This document shows, in pieces, positions 13,026 to 25,570 of a stretch of DNA of 64,000 nt. Within the stretch, counting starts at the first letter, position 1. Each line of letters opens with the position of its first letter. The notes under the pieces were generated by a model that worked only from the letters and a program-made list of their open reading frames with translations, was not told the origin of the DNA and did no database searches. The position numbers and the translations under genes were made by a program. Source of the stretch: Torymus aiolomorphi (taxonomy: Eukaryota; Arthropoda; Insecta; Hymenoptera; Torymidae); contig CM070873.1 of assembly GCA_036365515.1 (NCBI GenBank), positions 215,621,376 through 215,685,375 on the forward strand, given 5' to 3'.

Positions 13026-13249
13026 TATTTTTAGAATGGTTCATTTTTTATTTATTATAAAGAAGGCACAAAAAGATAGTGGGATTGTTAAATTTATATC
13101 CTGATGAATACTATTGTTTTATGGTCCATATAAAACAAGAAAATTATACGTATAGATATGATTTTAATAAAATTTCGACGCACACCGCTTTAGATGCCGA
13201 AACAAAATTTTTGGTACATATGTTATGTACCGCACCGGATCTCAAGCAA

Positions 13250-13721
13250 GCACAGTGTGGTACATACATGGGGGGGGGGGTCCAAAGTTTCGACGATTCA
13301 CTATAAAATCGAACCAACTAACGATTTTTATAAATTCGACATAAGTCGTTATCGAATGTACCTAATTCCGAAATTTTAAATGACGAAAAACCTATTTCCG
13401 AATGTAACAATTTACCTACTGTCCAAAATATTGAATTTCAAACTAAAGAATTTTAATAAGGAGATAATAAAGATATTTCCAAATAAATCATTAGAAACTA
13501 GCTACATCTACATTAAAATTCTGTAGTTTGAAATTCGATATTTTGAACAGTAGGTAAATTGTTTCATTCGAAAATACGTTTTTCGTCATTTCAAATTTCG
13601 GAATTATGCACATTCGACAACGATTTATGTCGAATTTATAAAAATAGTTAGTTGGCTCGATTTTATAGAGAATCGTCGAAACTTTAGACCCCCCCCCCCC
13701 CATACATGTACCACATAGCAC
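13250..13721. mobile_element. Foldback MITE with poly-G/poly-C ends
   Basis: The arms 13250-13460 and 13512-13721 are reverse complements at about 85-90 percent by eye. Near the outer ends, a run of ten G (about 13270) mirrors a run of about thirteen C (about 13689). The loop is about 50 bases. The short ORFs over it are not conserved coding sequence. Confidence 0.8.
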
Positions 13722-13782
13722 TAAACCTGTTAATACTTTGAAGTCAATAAGATTATAATTACTTGTGTATTCCCTATTAAAC

Positions 13783-13868
13783 ATTCTCACGTGAGTACTC
13801 ACGTGAGAATTTCGACCATTTTCTCACGTGAAAATCACGTGAGAGCTCACGTGACAACCACGTGAGAT
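13783..13868. promoter_or_regulatory. Cluster of six CACGTG palindromes
   Basis: Six CACGTG hexamers occur in about 77 bases (13788-13864), four with the CTCACGTGA flank. Bases 13783-13810 form a perfect 28-base palindrome holding two of them. CACGTG is the E-box bound by bHLH and bHLH-ZIP factors (Myc/Max, USF, CLOCK/CYC). Whether this is a working enhancer or just a palindromic repeat is unknown. Confidence 0.55.
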
Positions 13869-13939
13869 ATGAAATAGTATATTACGATACGTGGTCATAA
13901 CGCACGGCCAGGGCATCCAATTTCCGGTCCAAGTATTGT

Positions 13940-14690
13940 ATACTATTTTTCTTACTCCCCGGCCGAAAGTACGTTCTGTAATTGTTAAATAATTGATAAA
14001 ATTGCGTTGTCGTCTGCTAGCTGTGTTTGAATGTTAGTTTTTCTTTCGGCCCGCTCGATAGTAGTGCCTCTGTCGGCCGCTTTGGGTAGCTCGGTCGATA
14101 TTACCGACTGTTTTTTCTTTCGGCCCGGCGTAGAGAGCTGGTTTTTTGGACGTCTGCTACTTTCGCTATTGTACAGATGGTCTGATGCCCGCCCGACATT
14201 TGCAAGACCGAGGCGAAGCCGAGGTTTTGCTGGTCGGGGCGGGCATCAGAAACACATTCATTAAAAAAAGACAACACCACTTTTTATTTCAATTAACTCT
14301 TTTTCTCGTCACACGAGCACTTTCCTCTGTCGATTTCATACGTGTCTTACCTTCTCACCGCACAAACATATTTTTCTCGGACTGTCCCGTCCATACGTTT
14401 AAAAAACAATAACCACGATCAAACAAAACCACTTTTTATTTCAACTAACTTTTTTCTCGTCACCCGTGCACTTTCCTCTGTTTATTTCGTACGTGTCTAA
14501 CCTTCACACCGCACAAACATCTTTCCTCGGGCATGCGCGCGGGCGCTGAAGCGCCGCGAGTCAGGAAATTTCGGCAGCCAATCAGAGCGCGCGGTTGGTC
14601 TAAAATAGGATACGAAAGTTTCTCTTTCGGCCCGGAGATGCGGGCCGAAAGTACGTACTTTCGGGTGGGCGAGTAAGAAAAAATGATTTT
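13940..14690. mobile_element. Non-autonomous TIR element, probably P-like
   Basis: Both ends read outward as GTACTTTCGG, then a short GC-rich stretch, then GAGTAAGAAAAA. The left end is at about 13940-13975 on the minus strand and the right end at about 14653-14690 on the plus strand. The interior holds a direct duplication of about 165 bp (14268-14400 against 14432-14535) and GC-rich CGGCCCG motifs. There is no transposase. Its end resembles the sequence just 3' of the P-like transposase relic at 37543-37580, which suggests mobilisation by that family. Confidence 0.6.
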
Positions 14691-15210
14691 AAAAAAATAA
14701 ACATATTTGTTATGACTTCTTTGGTATATATTAGATTTAATTGAAAAATACTAAATAAAAAAAGCAAAACTTCCCAATTTGATGAGAAGTTATCAAAAAC
14801 GAGGTACGCCTCGTAGATGCGACTTTGAAAAGTCGCATGAATGTAAAGAAAGAAAGAAGGGATGGTGGGGGCCCCCTTCGTCGCCCCCTACCAGTGAGGT
14901 ACAGCCTGCCCGGATGACCGTCCAGGAGCCCCTTACGTAAAAATGAATCCACGTAGGAGGAGCCTGGGCGATTCCAGTTAGTTATCTCTCCTTGAAGAAG
15001 GAAATCAAAAAAGAGGAAGTTGTGCGTTGCCCTGTGAGGGCATTTCCACACTATCAGAAGTTATAGAACAAAAATGGTTGTATGGCTGAACTACTATGTG
15101 GAGTGTAGAATAGGGAAAACCTCGCTAGGAGTAAAAACCCATTTATCTTAAGTCATGAATGTATAAACTCTCGCTTTCTTATGTACTTTAGGCGGTGGTA
15201 ATTCTTTTGA
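14690..15210. repeat. Unidentified moderately GC-rich repeat-like segment
   Basis: Bases 14790-15055 contain short hairpins (GAGGTACGCCTC and GCGACTTTGAAAAGTCGC at about 14800-14836) and a GGGGGCCCCC block. The sharp composition change suggests a transposon fragment. I recognise no protein. The minus-strand open frame of 104 codons here has no family resemblance that I can see. Confidence 0.35.
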
Positions 15211-15213
15211 GGG

Positions 15214-15315
15214 AGCTCCGACAACAAGTCATCTAGCGGTTAAAGGCAGTTAACTCAGTAACGCTCAACTGCAGTACTGCACGTTGACCGCTAGATGGCT
15301 TGCAGTCGGAGCTCC
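15214..15315. repeat. Short inverted-repeat hairpin element
   Basis: GGAGCTCCGAC at 15214 and GTCGGAGCTCC ending at 15314 are the outer parts of arms of about 27 bases. Both arms also carry the CATCTAGCGGT core, around a ~50-base loop. It directly abuts the LTR that starts at 15316. Confidence 0.6.
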
Positions 15316-15610
15316 TGTGGAGATTGTGGGCTCAAGGTTGCCAGCAGGTCCACTTCCTGCAGTGAGGAGGATTTGGTGCGGAAGGAGTAAAGAGGCCGTA
15401 CACCTATATCTGGAATTAAGACAGAACTTTATTCAGCAGAGTTGTGTACAGAGTGCCGAGCGACTAGTCGCTATGGCAGGCACGACGGAACTAACTTCTC
15501 TCTGAGCGCGGGGCGCTCTTACTAGTTTGCACTTCCATGGGTTATCCTCACTCTCGCACATTATACATGTGTGGCTTAAGGCTGATCCCCACAGTACTCC
15601 CCCCCCCCCC
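15316..15610 (-). mobile_element. Copia-type LTR with polypurine tract (minus strand)
   Basis: Read on the minus strand, a polypurine tract of ten G plus AG (about 15610-15599) is followed by an LTR. The LTR begins TGTGGGGAT at 15593 and ends ATCTCCACA at 15316, matching short inverted termini. At 278 bp it holds an AATAAA inside GCTGAATAAAGTTC. The PPT position makes this the 3' LTR of an element whose body would lie at higher coordinates. No gag or pol remains there beyond about 15.6-16.0 kb of noncoding sequence. The assignment to Copia rather than Gypsy is a judgement from LTR style. Confidence 0.65.
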
Positions 15611-16017
15611 GAGTGTGAACGTACAAAGAATTTATTACAAGAGCACAATTTAAAACTAGGTGCTTTCATATTACACTTAGTGCTCTAATTACAGCGAATG
15701 TCTTTGGCTGATTGCCTTATAATTATTTCTCTTTACATTAAACATAAAAAAAAGGATAGTACTTTCTTACGAAGATAAAGACGTTGTGATTATAAGCCAC
15801 GAGACACTATTTATTGATGACAATACTGATTGTACCTAGACTAAACAATTACGCCGAACGCGAATTCGTGATTTTTTACTTTACGGTGGGGGCTCAAGTG
15901 TACCTTTTGTTTTCGTACATAGGTACGTGGAATGGGCGTTTGACTAGATAACGGTATGGACGCGTGATCAGATGTAACTATCGGGTTGTCCGGCCATACC
16001 GTGGGCATTTGATCGAA
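15611..16017. other. No gene recognised; possible 3' internal remnant of the LTR element
   Basis: This lies between the PPT of the Copia-type LTR and the 147-bp satellite. The minus strand has short open stretches but no identifiable domain. Confidence 0.4.
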
Positions 16018-16765
16018 CAAAATGTTTCTTCAATGCAACTAAATATTTAATAGATACAATAAAATATTTTGCTGAAAGAACTAAATATTTTGTTGAACGA
16101 ATGTTTTACATTCGTAAGTCAACGAAATATTTAGTTGGCCCAAAAAAATATTTAGTCGGCTCAACAAAACCTGCCATCATAGCAACTGAACTTTCAATGG
16201 ATCCAATAAAATATTTTGCTGAAAGAACTAAATATTTTGTTGAACAAATGTTTAGCATTTTTAAGTCAACGAAATATTTAGTTGGACCAAAAAAATATTT
16301 AGTCGGCTCAACAAAACCTTTCTTCATAGCAACTGAACATTCAATGGATCCAATAAAATATTTTGCTAAAGGAACTAAATATTTTGTTGAACGAATGTTT
16401 AGCATTTTTAAGTCAACGAAATATTTAGTTGGACCAAAAAAATATTTAGTCAGCTCAACAAAACCTTTCTTCATAGCAACTGAACATTCAATGGATCCGA
16501 TAAAATATTTTGCTGAAAGAACTAAATATTTTGTTGAACGAATATTTTACATTCGTAAATCAACGAAATATTTAGTTGGCCCCAAAAATATTTAGTCGGC
16601 TCAACAAAACATTTCTTCATAGCAACTAAACATTCAATGGATCCGATAAAATATTTTGCTGAAAGAACTAAATATTTTATTGAACGAATGTTTAGCATTT
16701 TTAAGTCAACGAAATATTTAGTTGGCTCAAAAAATATTCCATCAAAGGAACTAAATATTCAATAG
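16018..16765 (+). repeat. 147-bp tandem repeat, ~5 copies
   Basis: The anchor GTCAACGAAATATTTAGTTG recurs at about 16117, 16265, 16411, 16558 and 16707, giving a period of 146-149 bp. Each unit also contains GGATCCAATAAAATATTTTG or a close variant. Degenerate copies trail on to about 17090. Because the unit is a multiple of three and lacks stops, it gives an open frame of 164 codons on + and 122 on -, both internally repetitive. I consider neither a gene. Confidence 0.85.
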
Positions 16766-17600
16766 ATCCAATAAAATATTCTCTTTAACAAACTTAATAT
16801 TTTATTGAACGTAATTTTAACCTTTTCAATTCAACAAGAACTTTAATTTACTTAAAAAATATTTCTTTGAAGCAAACATATATTCACTGTACCGAATAAA
16901 ATATTCTTTGACATAACTAAATATTTTATTGAACATAAGTGAACGTAAGTTTAACTTTTTCAATCCAACGAATACTTTAATCCACATAAAAAATATTTCT
17001 TTAAAGCAAACATATATTTAATGTATCCAATAAAATATTTGGTTATATGAACTAAATATTTCATTAAATGTATGCTCAATCTTTTTGTGCTGTACTCAAT
17101 GTAAAATTAAATTCATACAATTATTACTATAAAATAGATAAAAATATTTATTTAATAGATAAATCCTATTTTTATTAAAAAAAATATTATACTGAATATT
17201 TTATTTATTAGCTGCTATTATTCAAATTAATACTTACCATCTTTGTTATTGACGATAGGAGATTTTTGTGAGGATTATTACCAATTATACAGATAATAGG
17301 CATACTCTACAAGATTTATTTTTTCACAATTATTTAAACGCTCTTGATTTACAATCATGGTAATTAATTATATACTATATAATAATCGCAGTTTATTACA
17401 TCGCAGAAAAAACTCACAAATAAAAACGACCTGACCGAGATTCGAACCCTAGACGCTTGAGTTCATACGCAAGAACGCTAACCCCTACGCCATCGCACGC
17501 TTGAACTTATTGACTTCAAAACACAAATATATACCAACGCAGATTTCTACCATACCGGCCACATTATTTTAATTCTAATTTGTTGTTTGATTGAAATGAA
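16766..17600. other. Degenerate satellite flank with AT-rich spacer
   Basis: Decayed relatives of the 147-bp unit run to about 17090, followed by AT-rich DNA with no ORF and a tRNA-like insertion at about 17430-17505. Confidence 0.5.
17428..17505 (-). repeat. tRNA-derived repeat (SINE-like)
   Basis: On the minus strand an A-box-like GGCGTAGGGGTTAGCG is followed after about 35 bases by the B-box GGTTCGAATCTC, then GGTCAGGTCG. The cloverleaf is imperfect, so this is more likely a tRNA-derived SINE head or pseudogene than a working tRNA. Confidence 0.55.
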
Positions 17601-20600
17601 TAGATATTTTATTGAGTATGCGCTGCCGGCGTTAACAAATTTGATTTCTTGAAATAATAAAATGGTTTCATTGTGTTAAAGAAATATTGTATTGTGTCAA
17701 ATAAATAGGCAATTAAATCCAATACTTGCAAATGATGAAATCCTACGATTAAATTTGAAAAAAGGTTTATTTAACTAAACAAAACTTTATTTTTAATGTA
17801 ATTGTTGTTTGATTGAGATGAATAGATATTTTATTGAGTATGAGTTGCCCGCATTAACAAATTTGATTTCTTGAACCAAAAAAATGGTTTCTTTGTGTTA
17901 AATAATTATTGTATTGTGTCAAATACATAGGCAATTAAATCCAATACTTGTAAAAGTTGGAATCCTATATTGAAATTTGAAAAAAGGCTTATTTAAATCA
18001 ACAAAACTCTTTATTTTGAATGTAATTGTTGTTTGATTGAGATTAATAGATATTTTATTGAGTATGCGCTGCCTGCATTAACAAATTTGATTTCTTGAAC
18101 CAAGAAAATGATTTCTTTGTGTTAAATAATTATTACATTGTGCCAAATAAATAGGAAATTAAATCCAATACGTGGCAAAAGTTGGAAACCTATATTGAAA
18201 TTTAAAAAAAGGCTTATTTAAATCAACAAAATTCTTTGTTTTGAATGTAATTGTTGTTTGATTGAGATGAATATATATTTTATTGAGTATGCGACGCCCG
18301 CCTTAACAAATCTAATTTCTTGAACCAAGGAAATGGTTTCACTGTGTTTATAAAGAATTGCATTGCGTCAAATAAATAGGCAATTAAATCCAATACTTGC
18401 AAACGTTTGAATTCCTATATTCAAATTTCAAAAAAAGCTTATTTAAATCAATAAAACTCTTTATTTTGAATTTAATTGTTGTTTGATTGAGACGAATATA
18501 GATTTCATTGAGATTCCACTGTCCGCATTAACAATCTGATTTCTTAAACCAAGAAAATGGTTTCATTGTGTTAAATAATTATTGTATTGTGCCAAATAAA
18601 TAGGCAATTAAATCCAATACTTGTCAACCTTTGAGTTCCTATATTACAATTTAAAAAAAGGCTTATTTAAATCAATTAAACTCTTTATTTGGAATTTAAT
18701 TGTTGTTTGATTGAGACGAATAGAGATTTCATTCAGATTCCACTATCCGCATTAACAATTTGTTTTTTGAACCAATAAAATGGATTGTTAATGTTAAATG
18801 ATTATTGTATTGAGACAAATAAATAGGCAATTAAATCCAATACTTGCAAACGATTGAATTCCTATATTAAAATTTCAAAAAAGGCTTATTTAAATCAATA
18901 AAACTATTTATTTTGAATTTATTTGGTATTTGATTGAGATTAATAGATATTTTATTGAGTATACGCTGCCCGCATTAACAAATTTGATTTCTTGAATCAA
19001 GAAAACGGTTTCTTTGTGTTAAATAACTATTGTATTGCGTCAAATAAATAGGCAATTAAATTCAATACTTGCCACAGTTGGAATCCTGTATTGAAATTTT
19101 AAAAAAAGCTTATTTAAATCAACAAAACTCGTTATTTTTAATGTTATTTTGTTGTTTGATTGAGATGAATAGATATTTTATTGAGTATGCATTGCCCGCA
19201 TTAACAAATTTGATTTCTTGAATCAAGAAAATGGTTTCTTTGTATTAAATAATTATTGTATTGTGCCAAATAAATAGGCAATTAAATCCAATACTTACTA
19301 AAATTGTAATCCTATATGGAAATTTCAAAAAAGCCTTACTTAAATCAACAAAACTCGTTATTTTGAATTTAATTGTTGTTTTATTGGGATTAATAGACAT
19401 TTTATTGAGTATACGCTGCCCGCATTACCAATTTTGTTTTTTTGATCCAAGAAAATGGATTGTTAATGTTAAATGATTATTGTATTAAGTCAAATTAATA
19501 GGCAATTAAATCCAATACTTGCAACCGTTTGAATCCTATGTTGAAATTTCCAAAAAGGCTTATTAAATCAATAAAACTCTTTATTTTGAATTTAATTGTT
19601 GTTTGATTGAGACGAATATAGATTTCATTGAGATTCCACTGTCCGCATTAAAAATTTGATTTCTTGATCCAAGAAAATGGTTTCTTAGTGTTAAATAATT
19701 ATTGTATTGTGTCAAATAAATAGGCAATTAAATCCAATACTTGACAACCTTTGAGTTCCTATATTACAATTTAAAAAAAGGCTTATTTAAATCAATTAAA
19801 CTCTTTATTTTGCATTTAATTGTTGTTTGATTGAGACAAATAGAGATTTCATTGAAATTCCACTGTCCGCATTAAAAATTTGATTTCTTGATCCAAGAAA
19901 ATGGTTTTTTAGTGTTAAATAATTATTGTATTGTGTCAAATAAACAGGCAATTAAATCCAATACTTGCAAAAGTTGGATCCTATATGGAAATTTAAAAAA
20001 AGGCTTATTTAAATCAACAAAACTCGTTATTATGAATTTAAGTGTTGTTTAATTGAGATTAATAGATATTTTATTGAGTATGAACTGCCCGCATTAACAA
20101 ATTTGATTTCTTGAACCAAGAAAATGGTTTCTTTGTGTTAAATAATTATTGTATTGTGTCAAATAAATAGGCAATTAAATTCAATACTTGCAAAAGTTGG
20201 AATCCTATATTGAAATTTCAAAAAAGGCTTATTTAAATCAACAGAACTCGTTATTTTGAATGTAATTGTTGTTTGATTCAGATCAATAGATATTTTATTG
20301 GGTATGTGCTGCCAGCGTTAATAAATTCTATTTCTTGAAATAATAAAATGGATTGTTAATGTTAAATGATTATTGTATTAAGTCAAATTAATAGGCAATT
20401 AAATCCAATACTTGCAACCGTTTGAATCCTATGTTGAAATTTCCAAAAAGGCTTATTAAATCAATAAAACTCTTTATTTTGAATTTAATTGTTGTTTGAT
20501 TGAGACAAATAGAGATTTCATTGAAATTCCACTGTCCGCATTAAAAATTTGATTTATTGATCCTAGAAAATGGTTTCTCTGTGTTAAATAATTATTGTAT

Positions 20601-23600
20601 TGTGCCAAATAAATAGGCAATTAAATCCAATACTTGTCAACCTTTGAGTTCCTATATTACAATTTAAAAAAAGGCTTATTTAAATCAATTAAACTCTTTA
20701 TTTGGAATTTAATTGTTGTTTGATTGAGACGAATAGAGATTTCATTCAGATTCCACTATCCGCATTAACAATTTGTTTTTTGAACCAATAAAATGGATTG
20801 TTAATGTTAAATGATTATTGTATTGAGACAAATAAATAGGCAATTAAATCCAATACTTGCAAACGATTGGATTCCTATATTAAAATTTCAAAAAAGGCTT
20901 ATTTAAATCAATAAAACTATTTATTTTGAATTTATTTGGTGTTTGATTGAGATTAATAGATATTTTATTGAGTATACGCTGCCCGCATTAACAAATTTGA
21001 TTTCTTGAATCAAGAAAACGGTTTCACTGTGTTTATAAAGAATTGCATTGCGTCAAATAAATAGGCAATTAAATCCAATACTTGCAAACGTTTGAATTCC
21101 TATATTCAAATTTCAAAAAAAGCTTATTTAAATCAATAAAACTCTTTATTTTGAATTTAATTGTTGTTTGATTGAGATGAATAGATATTTTATTGAGTAT
21201 GCATTGCCCGCATTAACAAATTTGATTTCTTGAATCAAGAAAATGGTTTCTTTGTGTTAAATAACTATTGTATTGCGTCAAATAAATAGGCAATTAAATT
21301 CAATACTTGCCACAGTTGGAATCCTGTATTGAAATTTTAAAAAAAGCTTATTTAAATCAACAAAACTCGTTATTTTTAATGTTATTTTGTTGTTTGATTG
21401 AGATGAATAGATATTTTATTGAGTATGCATTGCCCGCATTAACAAATTTGATTTCTTGAATCAAGAAAATGGTTTCTTTGTGTTAAATAATTATTGTATT
21501 GTGCCAAATAAATAGGCAATTAAATCCAATACTTACTAAAATTGTAATCTTATATGGAAATTTCAAAAAAGGCTTACTTAAATCAACAAAACTCGTTATT
21601 TTGAATTTAATTGTTGTTTTATTGGGATTAATAGACATTTTATTGAGTATACGCTGCCTGCATTACCAATTTTGTTTTTTTGAACGAATAAAATGGATTG
21701 TTAATGTTAAATGATTATTGTATTGAGTCAAATTAATAGGCAATTAAATCCAATACTTGCAACCGTTTGAATCCTATGTTGAAATTTCAAAAAAGGGTTA
21801 TTTAAATCAATTAAATTCTTTATTTTGAATTTAATTGTTGTTTGATTGGGACAAATAGAGACTTCATTGAAATTCCACTGTCCGCATTAAAAATTTGATT
21901 TCTTGATCCAAGAAAATGGTTTCTTAGTGTTAAATAATTATTGTATTGTGTCAAATAAATAGGCAATTAAATCCAATACTTGACAACCTTTGAGTTCCTA
22001 TATTACAATTTAAAAAAAGGCTTATTTAAATCAATTAAACTCTTTATTTTGCATTTAATTGTTGTTTGATTGAGACAAATAGAGATTTCATTGAAATTCC
22101 ACTGTCCGCATTAAAAATTTGATTTCTTGATCCAAGAAAATGGTTTTTTAGTGTTAAATAATTATTGTATTGTGTCAAATAAATAGGCAATTAAATCCAA
22201 TACTTGCAAAAGTTGGATCCTATATGGAAATTTAAAAAAAGGCTTATTTAAATCAACAAAACTCGTTATTATGAATTTAAGTGTTGTTTAATTGAGATTA
22301 ATAGATATTTTATTGAGTATGCACTGCCCGCATTAACAAATTTGATTTCTTGAACCAAGAAAATGGTTTCTTTGTGTTAAATAATTATTGTATTGTGTCA
22401 AATAAATAGGCAATTAAATTCAATACTTGCAAAAGTTGGAATCCTATATTGAAATTTCAAAAAAGGCTTATTTAAATCAACAGAACTCGTTATTTTGAAT
22501 GTAATTGTTGTTTGATTCAGATCAATAGATATTTTATTGGGTATGTGCTGCCAGCGTTAATAAATTCTATTTCTTGAAATAATAAAATGGATTGTTAATG
22601 TTAAATGATTATTGTATTAAGTCAAATTAATAGGCAATTAAATCCAATACTTGCAACCGTTTGAATCCTATGTTGAAATTTCCAAAAAGGCTTATTAAAT
22701 CAATAAAACTCTTTATTTTGAATTTAATTGTTGTTTGATTGAGACAAATAGAGATTTCATTGAAATTCCACTGTCCGCATTAAAAATTTGATTTATTGAT
22801 CCTAGAAAATGGTTTCTCTGTGTTAAATAATTATTGTATTGTGCCAAATAAATAGGCAATTAAATCCAATACTTGTCAACCTTTGAGTTCCTATATTACA
22901 ATTTAAAAAAAGGCTTATTTAAATCAATTAAACTCTTTATTTGGAATTTAATTGTTGTTTGATTGAGACGAATAGAGATTTCATTCAGATTCCACTATCC
23001 GCATTAACAATTTGTTTTTTGAACCAATAAAATGGATTGTTAATGTTAAATGATTATTGTATTGAGACAAATAAATAGGCAATTAAATCCAATACGTGGC
23101 AAAAGTTGGAAACCTATATTGAAATTTAAAAAAAGACTTATTTAAATCAACAAAATTCTTTGTTTTGAATGTAATTGTTGTTTCATTGAGATGAATATAT
23201 ATTTCATTGAGTATGCGACGCCCGCCTTAACAAATCTAATTTCTTGAACCAAGGAAATGGTTTCACTGTGTTTATAAAGAATTGCATTGCGTCAAATAAA
23301 TAGGCAATTAAATCCAATACTTGCAAACGTTTGAATTCCTATATTCAAATTTCAAAAAAAGCTTATTTAAATCAATAAAACTCTTTATTTTGAATTTAAT
23401 TGTTGTTTGATTGAGATGAATAGATATTTTATTGAGTATGCATTGCCCGCATTAACAAATTTGATTTCTTGAATCAAGAAAATGGTTTCTTTGTGTTAAA
23501 TAACTATTGTATTGCGTCAAATAAATAGGCAATTAAATTCAATACTTGCCACAGTTGGAATCCTGTATTGAAATTTTAAAAAAAGCTTATTTAAATCAAC

Positions 23601-25570
23601 AAAACTCGTTATTTTTAATGTTATTTTGTTGTTTGATTGAGATGAATAGATATTTTATTGAGTATGCATTGCCCGCATTAACAAATTTGATTTCTTGAAT
23701 CAAGAAAATGGTTTCTTTGTGTTAAATAATTATTGTATTGTGCCAAATAAATAGGCAATTAAATCCAATACTTACTAAAATTGTAATCCTATATGGAAAT
23801 TTCAAAAAAGGCTTACTTAAATCAACAAAACTCGTTATTTTGAATTTAATTGTTGTTTTATTGGGATTAATAGACATTTTATTGAGTATACGCTGCCTGC
23901 ATTACCAATTTTGTTTTTTGAACGAATAAAATGGATTGTTAATGTTAAATGATTATTGTATTGAGTCAAATTAATAGGCAATTAAATCCAATACTTGCAA
24001 CCGTTTGAATCCTATGTTGAAATTTCAAAAAAGGGTTATTTAAATCAATTAAATTCTTTATTTTGAATTTAATTGTTGTTTGATTGGGACAAATAGAGAC
24101 TTCATTGAAATTCCACTGTCCGCATTAAAAATTTGATTTCTTGATCCAAGAAAATGGTTTCTTAGTGTTAAATAATTATTGTATTGTGTCAAATAAATAG
24201 GCAATTAAATCCAATACTTGACAACCTTTGAGTTCCTATATTACAATTTAAAAAAGGCTTATTTAAATCAATTAAACTCTTTATTTTGCATTTAATTGTT
24301 GTTTGATTGAGACAAATAGAGATTTCATTGAAATTCCACTGTCCGCATTAAAAATTTGATTTCTTGATCCAAGAAAATGGTTTTTTAGTGTTAAATAATT
24401 ATTGTATTGTGTCAAATAAATAGGCAATTAAATCCAATACTTGCAAAAGTTGGATCCTATATGGAAATTTAAAAAAAAGCTTATTTAAATCAACAAAACT
24501 CGTTATTATGAATTTAAGTGTTGTTTAATTGAGATTAATAGATATTTTATTGAGTATGCACTGCCCGCATTAACAAATTTGATTTCTTGAACCAAGAAAA
24601 TGGTTTCTTTGTGTTAAATAATTATTGTATTGTGTCAAATAAATAGGCAATTAAATTCAATACTTGCAAAAGTTGGAATCCTATATTGAAATTTCAAAAA
24701 AGGCTTATTTAAATCAACAGAACTCGTTATTTTGAATGTAATTGTTGTTTGATTCAGATCAATAGATATTTTATTGGGTATGTGCTGCCAGCGTTAATAA
24801 ATTCTATTTCTTGAAATAATAAAATGGATTGTTAATGTTAAATGATTATTGTATTAAGTCAAATTAATAGGCAATTAAATCCAATACTTGCAACCGTTTG
24901 AATCCTATGTTGAAATTTCCAAAAAGGCTTATTAAATCAATAAAACTCTTTATTTTGAATTTAATTGTTGTTTGATTGAGACAAATAGAGATTTCATTGA
25001 AATTCCACTGTCCGCATTAAAAATTTGATTTATTGATCCTAGAAAATGGTTTCTCTGTGTTAAATAATTATTGTATTGTATCAAATAAATAGGCAATTAA
25101 ATCCAATACTTGCAAAAGTTGGATCCTATATGGAAATTTCAAAAAAGGCTTATTTAAATCAACAAAACTCATTATTTTGAATTTAAGTGTTGTTTGATTG
25201 AGATGAATAGATATTTTATTGAGTATACGCTGCCCGCATTAACAAATTTGATTTCTTGAACCAAGAAAATGGTTTCTTTGTGTCAATAAAACTTTGTTTT
25301 GAATTTAATTGTTTTTTGGTTCAGGCGAATATATATTTCTTTGAGATGGCGTTGCACGTATTAACAATTTGTTTTTTTGAATCAATAAAATGGATCGTTA
25401 ATTTTAAATGATTATTGTATTGAGACAAATAAATAGGCAATTAAATCCAATACTTGCAAACGTTTGAATCCTATGTTGAAATTTCAAAAAAGACTTATTT
25501 AAATCAATAAAAGTCTCCACTTTGAAATTAATTGATGCTTGATTGAGGCAAATAGGTATTTCATTGAGAG
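17600..25570 (+). repeat. ~224-bp satellite array with ten-monomer higher-order repeat
   Basis: About 35 head-to-tail monomers. The anchor AGGCAATTAAATCCAATACT recurs roughly every 221-228 bp from 17706 to 25436. Superimposed is a longer period: diagnostic monomers repeat at 19261, 21499 and 23738 (spacing 2238 and 2239 bp), and at 20168, 22409 and 24647. So blocks of ten different monomers have been copied as units of about 2.24 kb, with two near-identical complete units plus partial ones. Monomers at 17.7-19.0 kb are more divergent and do not follow the same order strictly. It is noncoding: the recurring 63-71-codon open frames starting MCQINRQLNP are one reading frame of one monomer type. 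Confidence 0.95.

Noticed and set aside
16101..16595. Repetitive 164-codon protein
   Set aside because: The frame is open only because the satellite unit is a multiple of three. The opposite strand is equally open.
19261..23929. Three near-identical ORFs starting MCQINRQLNP
   Set aside because: They are the same frame of the same satellite monomer in successive higher-order units, not genes.
17600..25570. CRISPR-like array
   Set aside because: Units are contiguous 224-bp monomers without unique spacers, in eukaryotic DNA.
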